A stretch of 64,000 nucleotides of DNA from Rhizobium rhizogenes (lineage in GTDB: Bacteria > Pseudomonadota > Alphaproteobacteria > Rhizobiales > Rhizobiaceae), in the NCBI RefSeq assembly GCF_002005205.3, contig NZ_CP019701.2, positions 806,001 to 870,000 on the forward strand, in the 5' to 3' direction. Under the pieces are notes generated by a model, which saw only the letters and a program-made list of their open reading frames with translations, ran no database searches and was not told where the DNA came from. Below, piece by piece: positions 59,026 to 64,000 of the stretch. Each line of letters begins with the position of its first letter. Position 1 is the first letter of the stretch. The translations under genes were made by a program, and so were the position numbers.

Positions 59026-59997
59026 ATGATCCGCTCTATAGTCCGTGGTTTCGGGGCAGCGCTTCCGAAGCGTGTCATGACCAACAGCGAAATCGAAGGT
59101 GTCGTCGAGACATCAGACGAATGGATCGTGCAGCGCACCGGCATCAGGCAGCGCTATATCGCCGGCGAGGATGAAACCACCGCGTCTCTCGGCGAGGCGG
59201 CGGCCCGTGCCGCGCTCGACAATGCCGGCCTGACCCCTGATGATATCGACCTCATCATTCTGGCGACGTCCACTCCGGACAACACCTTTCCGGCAACGGC
59301 AGTGAATATCCAGAATCGTCTCGGCATGACCCATGGTTTCGCCTTCGACATGCAGGCCGTCTGTTCCGGTTTCGTCTATGCCGTATCGACCGCCGATCTT
59401 TATATTCGCGGTGGCATGGCCAAGCGCGTTCTGGTCATCGGCTCCGAGACATTCTCGCGCATTCTCGACTGGAAGGACCGCACCACCTGCGTCCTGTTCG
59501 GCGATGGCGCCGGCGCGCTTGTTCTGGAAGTGGGTGAAGGCGAGGGCACCTCCGCCGATCGCGGCATCCTGACCGCGCAGCTGCGTTCCGACGGCTCGCA
59601 CAAGGAAAAGCTCTATGTCGACGGCGGACCTTCCACGACAGGCACGGTTGGCCATCTGCGCATGGAAGGCCGGGAAGTCTTCAAACATGCCGTTGGCATG
59701 ATTACCGACGTCATCGAACAGGCTTTCGAAGCGACAGGCACGACGGCGGATGATCTCGACTGGCTCGTTCCGCATCAGGCCAACAAGCGCATCATCGACG
59801 GCTCGGCGAAGAAGCTCAACATCGACCCGGAAAAGGTCGTGATCACCGTCGATCAGCACGGCAATACCTCGGCCGCCTCCATTCCGCTGGCGCTTGCCGT
59901 TGCCGCCGGTGACGGGCGTATCAAGAAGGGCGACCTGGTCATGCTGGAGGCCATGGGCGGCGGTTTCACCTGGGGCGCAGTGCTGCTGCGCTGGTAG
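59026..59997 (+). CDS. fabH: 3-oxoacyl-ACP synthase III
   Basis: A 323-residue condensing enzyme that starts fatty-acid chains with acetyl-CoA and malonyl-ACP. The Cys-His-Asn triad is visible: [20 protein letters not shown] (Cys), [15 protein letters not shown] (His) and [15 protein letters not shown] (Asn). N-terminal [17 protein letters not shown] and [15 protein letters not shown] are typical. Start ATG 59026. Confidence 0.96.
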   Translation: MIRSIVRGFGAALPKRVMTNSEIEGVVETSDEWIVQRTGIRQRYIAGEDETTASLGEAAARAALDNAGLTPDDIDLIILATSTPDNTFPATAVNIQNRLGMTHGFAFDMQAVCSGFVYAVSTADLYIRGGMAKRVLVIGSETFSRILDWKDRTTCVLFGDGAGALVLEVGEGEGTSADRGILTAQLRSDGSHKEKLYVDGGPSTTGTVGHLRMEGREVFKHAVGMITDVIEQAFEATGTTADDLDWLVPHQANKRIIDGSAKKLNIDPEKVVITVDQHGNTSAASIPLALAVAAGDGRIKKGDLVMLEAMGGGFTWGAVLLRW

Positions 59998-60239
59998 CGA
60001 TGAATTTATTCTGCGGGAAGGCGGCGGCGCGAAATCGGTTGTGTTTTTCGCAGCCGAAGCCTGATCCGTCGCGCCTGAGCGCCCGGCTATTGCGGCAAAA
60101 CCGCGCCGGGTGCTCTAAGCCCTTGCACTGATTGCCGAAAGCCTCAAATGAATCTGGAACAATCCCTTGACCGGTCGCCACAAGGGAAATAATCTCAGCG
60201 GCTCCTAGAGAAGAGTTCAGACACGGTTTGTGGGGAAAA

Positions 60240-60578
60240 ATGGCCGGGAAGACAGTGACACGCGCAGATCTTGCAGAATCTGTGTTTCGTAAAGTCGGGC
60301 TGTCCCGCACCGAATCCGCCGAACTGGTCGAGACGATCATCGACGAAATATGTAACGCGATCACTCGCGGCGAGGTCGTCAAGCTCTCGTCCTTCGCGAC
60401 TTTCCAGATCAGGGAAAAGAACGAGCGCATCGGCCGCAACCCGAAGACGGGTGAGGAAGTTCCGATTTCGCCGCGCCGCGTCATGACCTTCAAGGCGTCA
60501 AACGTGCTGAAGCAGCGCATCCTGAAGGCGCATACGGCCCGCAAGGCCAAGCAGAAGGGCCAGAAGGCCGGGGCATAA
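60240..60578 (+). CDS. ihfA: Integration host factor alpha subunit
   Basis: A 112-residue DNA-bending protein of the HU/IHF family. [40 protein letters not shown] and the beta-arm [20 protein letters not shown] with the intercalating Pro. The C-terminal tail is Lys-rich. ATG 60240 follows GGGGAA; the frame opens further upstream with a TTG that adds only four residues. The plsX-fabH-ihfA-merR order is that of many Alphaproteobacteria. Confidence 0.95.
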   Translation: MAGKTVTRADLAESVFRKVGLSRTESAELVETIIDEICNAITRGEVVKLSSFATFQIREKNERIGRNPKTGEEVPISPRRVMTFKASNVLKQRILKAHTARKAKQKGQKAGA

Positions 60579-60659
60579 GCCCGACCTGAAGCTGCAGCGA
60601 CACGCCTTTTTTGCCGTATCGCAAGCCCTTTTCCCCATTCTTCTTGTGAACATGCTTGA

Positions 60660-60684
60660 ATTTCAACGTGCAAGCCGTTGAAAT
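60660..60684. promoter_or_regulatory. Perfect inverted repeat upstream of the MerR-type gene
   Basis: ATTTCAACG-TGCAAGC-CGTTGAAAT: nine perfect pairs with a seven-base centre, about 170 bases before the chosen start of the MerR-type regulator and 80 after ihfA. A candidate operator or terminator-like hairpin; the lack of a T run favours an operator. Confidence 0.5.
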
Positions 60685-60856
60685 CCTGTCGACTCACATC
60701 ATAATCAATTTTAGTGATTTGTATCTCGCCGCAACGGGTATCGGCGCGAGGGTCGGAAGACGGCTTTCGCATGGTGTCTGGACCGGTGGAGGAAAAGCGT
60801 TCTCGTTCAGTGTCCGGCCGGATGCATGGCGCTCCGGTTCGGATGGGAGTGGAAAT

Positions 60857-61390
60857 TTGGACAAAAGCCCCGACGCGTTTCGGACGATCAGTGAAGTGGC
60901 GGATGAGCTGAACCTGCCGCAGCATGTGCTGCGTTTCTGGGAAACACGCTTCCCGCAGATCAAGCCGATGAAACGGGGCGGGGGCCGCCGTTATTACCGC
61001 CCTGACGACATCGATCTCCTGAAGGGCATTCGCCATCTCCTTTACGACCATGGCTACACCATCAAGGGCGTGCAGAAGCTGCTGAAAGCCAATGGCAACC
61101 GCTTCGTGGCCGCGATTGCCTCGGGTGATCTCGCGACCATGGAAGCGATCATGGCGGCGAGCGGTGAAAAGGAAGTTGCCGAGCCGCGCGTCATCGATAC
61201 CGATGGGGACGAGGTTGTCGGCCGTCCGAAGGCCAGGCCGAGCGGTCGTTTTTTCGGCTTCGGCGGCGGCAACAGCGATGCGGAAATATCGGTCGGCAAG
61301 TCGGGCATCGGCAAGGACGATCAGGCGCTGTTGCAGGAAGCCCTGTTCGATCTGCTCGAATGCAAGCGCCTGCTCGATCAGGTTCGCTGA
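60857..61390 (+). CDS. MerR-family transcriptional regulator
   Basis: A 177-residue regulator with winged-helix [43 protein letters not shown] and [20 protein letters not shown]. The C-terminal part is not metal-binding: it is Gly-rich and ends with [20 protein letters not shown]. This is the conserved MerR-like gene next to ihfA in rhizobia; its targets are unknown. The start is TTG 60857, because GGGAG lies seven bases before and the family begins [16 protein letters not shown]; the open frame extends further upstream but is not similar to the family. Confidence 0.82.
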   Translation: MDKSPDAFRTISEVADELNLPQHVLRFWETRFPQIKPMKRGGGRRYYRPDDIDLLKGIRHLLYDHGYTIKGVQKLLKANGNRFVAAIASGDLATMEAIMAASGEKEVAEPRVIDTDGDEVVGRPKARPSGRFFGFGGGNSDAEISVGKSGIGKDDQALLQEALFDLLECKRLLDQVR

Positions 61391-61451
61391 CGGTTTATCC
61401 ACAGCTGTTTTGAGCGGGTCCCATCGGGGAATTCGAAAAAACAAGGAGTTA

Positions 61452-61487
61452 GAGCGTTTCCCGATTTCGGGAAAAACGAAAACGCTC
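61452..61487. repeat. Small palindromic repeat
   Basis: GAGCGTTT (61452-61459) and AAACGCTC (61480-61487) enclose CCCGA-TT-TCGGG (61460-61471). This resembles the short GAGCGTTT-type palindrome frequent between genes of rhizobial chromosomes (recalled, not checked). Confidence 0.6.
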
Positions 61488-61552
61488 GGGAATGCCAACT
61501 TTTCGGAAACTCCTTTGGCCGATAATGCGGCTCCGTAAAAAGGAGTCCGATC

Positions 61553-62281
61553 GTGAGCAATCGAAAATCGACAGCACGACGCCGCACGGCGAAGAAATCG
61601 GGTGGCGGAAGCGTTTGGCCCTGGGTGCTGGTGCTGGGCGTTGTTGCCGGCGGCATTCAGGCTTACGAGCACCGCGACAGTCTTCTGCCGCAGCGGCATG
61701 TTGCGAAGGCCACATCGTCGGCCACGAATTCTCCGAAAGTCGCGACCGCGGCCAGGCGCGATTCCGTCACGCCGGAGAAAGTCGCATCCATTCGCCCGGC
61801 ATCGCCCGCTCTGCCCGGTAATGGCCCGGTGCCGCCACGCCCGATTGCCATGCCGTCCACGGCACAGCAGAGCCAGGTCGCCGCTATCCTGCCGGAAACG
61901 CGCCCTTCGGTCGAAAAAATCTCGCTCGGAGAAAAAAGCGGCACTTTTGCCTTCTGTGGTCGTTCCGGTCTCAACAATTGCGTGGCCGATGGCAACACCT
62001 TCTGGATGAAGGGTGTGAAAATGCAGCTTGCCGGCATCGAAGTCCCGCAGATCGACCGGGCGCGCTGCATGGAAGAGCGCCAGCGCGGTTTCGTTGCGAA
62101 GGTAAGGCTTCGCGACATGCTGAATGCCGGCGCCTTCGACGTGGCTTCTTCCGCTGTTACGGGCGGACAAACCACGGAACGCAAACGGCTTTCTCGTTCG
62201 GGCGTATCCTTTGCGGACCAGCTGGTGCGGGAAGGGCTCGCGCATCCCGCATCGGCAAAAAATCAGTCATGGTGTGGCTGA
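61553..62281 (+). CDS. Membrane-anchored thermonuclease-fold protein, probably inactive
   Basis: A 242-residue protein: basic N-terminus (MSNRKSTARRRTAKKSGGG), one TM helix (SVWPWVLVLGVVAGGIQAY), a Pro/Ala-rich linker to about residue 125, and a C-terminal domain resembling staphylococcal nuclease: NNCVADGNTFWMKGVKMQLA, GIEVPQIDRARCMEERQRGF and a C-terminal FADQLVREGLA. In active enzymes the pattern is DGDT and RLxGIDAPE; here the second Asp is Asn and the Arg is Gln, so catalysis is doubtful. GTG start with AGGAG upstream. It could be a structural or binding remnant. Confidence 0.7.
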   Translation: MSNRKSTARRRTAKKSGGGSVWPWVLVLGVVAGGIQAYEHRDSLLPQRHVAKATSSATNSPKVATAARRDSVTPEKVASIRPASPALPGNGPVPPRPIAMPSTAQQSQVAAILPETRPSVEKISLGEKSGTFAFCGRSGLNNCVADGNTFWMKGVKMQLAGIEVPQIDRARCMEERQRGFVAKVRLRDMLNAGAFDVASSAVTGGQTTERKRLSRSGVSFADQLVREGLAHPASAKNQSWCG

Positions 62282-62418
62282 GGCCCCGTTGACCGAAACG
62301 GCCCGGCCTGTGTAGATGGGGCTAAGTTGTGTTTGGGACCGGCCCCTGCGCCGGGCGCCCGAAGCATGACGATTTTTTTGCAGCGCCACCCGGCCGGAAC
62401 GGTACGCGGCGCGGCAAT

Positions 62419-62504
62419 GCGGACGTGGCGAAATCGGTAGACGCAGCAGACTTAAAATCTGCCGACCATTGGTCTTGCGGGTTCAAGTCCCGCCGTCCGC
62501 ACCA
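62419..62504 (+). tRNA. tRNA-Leu (UAA)
   Basis: Acceptor GCGGACG (62419-62425) pairs with CGTCCGC (62494-62500), followed by A-CCA encoded. The anticodon stem GCAGA/TCTGC encloses CTTAAAA, so the anticodon is TAA. A long variable arm is present and TTCAAGT fits the T loop. Length about 86. Confidence 0.94.
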
Positions 62505-62604
62505 GCTTTCCTTTGATCTATCCGATGTCGCAAGTTCTGAACCGGCATAAAACGCCCGTTCACGCGCGCGTCATCCCTTCTTGAAAATCATCAAAAAGAA
62601 CCTA

Positions 62605-62635
62605 TTGACCTTGCCACGATGGGAAGCCCTATCTT
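62605..62635 (+). promoter_or_regulatory. CueR-type copper-responsive promoter
   Basis: TTGACC (62605-62610) and TATCTT (62630-62635) have a 19-base spacer, the over-long spacing that MerR-family activators correct by DNA distortion. The spacer contains CCTTGCCA and TGGGAAG, matching the layout of CueR/HmrR boxes. It is about 30 bases upstream of the copper ATPase start. Confidence 0.75.
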
Positions 62636-62666
62636 TTTTTAATACAAGAAAAGAGGGGTCATACGC

Positions 62667-64000
62667 ATGTCACAAATGGAGATCTGCGCGAGTCATCAGA
62701 TTGCGATCGATGGCATGACATGCGCCTCCTGCGTTGGCCGGGTGGAGAAGGCCATTGCCAGAGTGCCGGGGGTTCTCAAAGCCTCGGTCAATCTCGCCAC
62801 CGAACGCGCCGATATCGCCTTTTCCGGGCCGCCCGACGTCGTGGCCGTTATCGCGGCCGTGCGGAATGCCGGTTATGGCGTCGATGAGAAAACCATCGAA
62901 CTCGATATTGAGGGCATGACCTGCGCCTCCTGCGTCGGGCGTGTCGAAAAGGCGCTGAAAGCGGTCGCCGGTGTTTCCGATGCGAGCGTCAATCTGGCAA
63001 CGGAACGCGCCACTGTCCGCGTCGCGGGCAATGCCGTCTCCGCCGCCGGGTTGGCCGAAGCAATCAGGCAGGCCGGTTATAAGGCAAGCGAGATCGCCGC
63101 GGACAAAGCCAAGGGCGAGGAGCCGGACCGGCGCGAGGCCGAGTTGCGTCGCCTGAAAGTCAGCCTGGCCGCCGCCGCTATTCTGACGCTGCCGGTTTTC
63201 GTCCTGGAAATGGGTTCGCATCTGGTGCCCGCCATCCATGATTTTGTGATGGACACGATCGGCATGCGGGAAAGCTGGTATCTGCAATTTGCGCTGACCA
63301 CGCTGGTCCTGTTCGGACCCGGCCTGCGCTTCTTCAGGAAGGGCATACCCGCCCTTCTGCGGCTGGCGCCGGACATGAATTCACTGGTGGTGCTGGGCAC
63401 TTCCGCCGCATGGGGATTTTCGGTGGTCGCGACCTTCCTGCCGGAAATCCTGCCGAGAGGCACGGCCAATGTCTATTATGAGGCGGCGGCCGTTATCGTC
63501 ACCCTCATTCTGCTTGGTCGTTTTCTCGAAGCGCGCGCCAAGGGGCGCACCAGCGAGGCGATAAAGCGGCTGGTCGGCCTGCAGGCCAAGTCGGCCCGCG
63601 TGCTGCGCGATGGCGAAACCATCGATGTGCCGTTGCAGGATGTGCAGACGGGCGACGTGATCGTCGTTCGTCCCGGCGAAAAGGTGCCCGTCGACGGGCT
63701 GGTGCTCGATGGTTCCTCTTATGTCGATGAATCGATGATCACGGGTGAACCGATCCCGGTAACGAAGGCGGCGGGTTCCGAAGTCGTCGGCGGCACGGTG
63801 AACCGCAACGGCTCCTTCACCTTCCGCGCCACCAAGGTGGGCGCCGATACGCTGATCGCGCAGATCATCCGCATGGTCGAGGAAGCGCAGGCCGACAAGC
63901 TGCCCATTCAGGCGCTGGTGGACAAGGTGACCAACTGGTTCGTGCCGGCGGTGATGCTCGCCGCGCTCGCCACCTTCATCGTCTGGTTCGTGTTCGGGCC
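62667..64000 (+). CDS. Copper-translocating P1B-type ATPase, 5' part
   Basis: About 444 codons visible, running off the right edge. Two N-terminal heavy-metal domains carry GMTCASC at about residues 16-22 and 83-89. Then come the first membrane helices, the A-domain ([13 protein letters not shown], the phosphatase TGE loop) at about residue 355, and helices leading to the CPC motif beyond the edge. It exports Cu+ from the cytosol (CopA/ActP). ATG 62667 follows GAGGGG. Its promoter fits CueR control. Confidence 0.93.
   Translation, partial: MSQMEICASHQIAIDGMTCASCVGRVEKAIARVPGVLKASVNLATERADIAFSGPPDVVAVIAAVRNAGYGVDEKTIELDIEGMTCASCVGRVEKALKAVAGVSDASVNLATERATVRVAGNAVSAAGLAEAIRQAGYKASEIAADKAKGEEPDRREAELRRLKVSLAAAAILTLPVFVLEMGSHLVPAIHDFVMDTIGMRESWYLQFALTTLVLFGPGLRFFRKGIPALLRLAPDMNSLVVLGTSAAWGFSVVATFLPEILPRGTANVYYEAAAVIVTLILLGRFLEARAKGRTSEAIKRLVGLQAKSARVLRDGETIDVPLQDVQTGDVIVVRPGEKVPVDGLVLDGSSYVDESMITGEPIPVTKAAGSEVVGGTVNRNGSFTFRATKVGADTLIAQIIRMVEEAQADKLPIQALVDKVTNWFVPAVMLAALATFIVWFVFG

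Noticed and set aside
59966-62245. Minus-strand frame of 759 codons opposite ihfA, the MerR gene and the thermonuclease-like gene
   Set aside because: It covers three real genes and their gaps; composition is unlike a protein and no RBS is seen.

Overview
The window looks like chromosomal DNA of a Rhizobiaceae alphaproteobacterium, most likely Agrobacterium. It is GC-rich and densely packed. It carries marker genes and gene orders typical of that family: plsX-fabH-ihfA-merR, ldtR next to an L,D-transpeptidase, perM-like/hdaA/ppk/ppx, glyA-nrdR-ribD-ribE-ribH-nusB, a Mg-type HemB, and a DUF6163 gene between hemB and ldtR. The species assignment is inference from protein and synteny recognition. 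No plasmid, phage or integrative-element hallmark is visible.

Region 1 (1-14.9 kb): end of pgsA, uvrC coupled to a pteridine-reductase-like SDR, an Omp25/RopB-type porin, a GST-fold protein, a secreted RNase T2, a UPF0104 membrane protein, rlmJ, a molybdopterin oxidoreductase followed by two tandem Nudix hydrolases, an omptin-family outer-membrane protease, purMN and a SAM methyltransferase. Region 2 (15-20.9 kb): a probable co-transcribed block of AI-2E/PerM-family protein, HdaA (replication control), polyphosphate kinase and exopolyphosphatase. Region 3 (20.9-28.6 kb) is mostly on the minus strand: a hexapeptide acetyltransferase, small hypotheticals, a secreted phytase-like esterase, a class III nucleotide cyclase, RNase D and an MFS exporter. 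Region 4 (28.7-40 kb): aspS, creD, a chemoreceptor, a SulP transporter, a periplasmic hypothetical and parC. Region 5 (40.1-46.4 kb): a Doc/AbrB-type toxin-antitoxin pair with a palindromic promoter, bpt, an RDD protein, hemB, DUF6163, and ldtR with its L,D-transpeptidase. Region 6 (46.5-53.5 kb): glyA, nrdR and the riboflavin genes, with ribD interrupted in frame by a large palindromic repeat, then nusB and an MFS gene. Region 7 (53.6-64 kb): a mini-ORF and hppA (K+-independent proton-pumping pyrophosphatase), bamE, a cytochrome bc1 assembly chaperone, yceD, plsX-fabH-ihfA-merR, a degenerate nuclease-fold protein, tRNA-Leu(UAA), and the 5' part of a copper ATPase behind a CueR-type promoter.

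Functional links: Ppk, Ppx and HppA together cover polyphosphate synthesis, polyphosphate breakdown and energy recovery from pyrophosphate. UvrC, HdaA, ParC and IhfA serve DNA maintenance. LdtR/L,D-transpeptidase, BamE, CreD, omptin and porin serve the envelope. The observations most worth checking are the 175-bp palindromic element encoding about 59 in-frame residues of RibD, the shared sequence boxes upstream of ldtR and its neighbour, the omptin gene with repeat-rich upstream DNA, and a 32-codon ORF whose stop abuts the hppA ribosome-binding site. No wholly new multi-gene system is evident; most of the window is conserved core chromosome.
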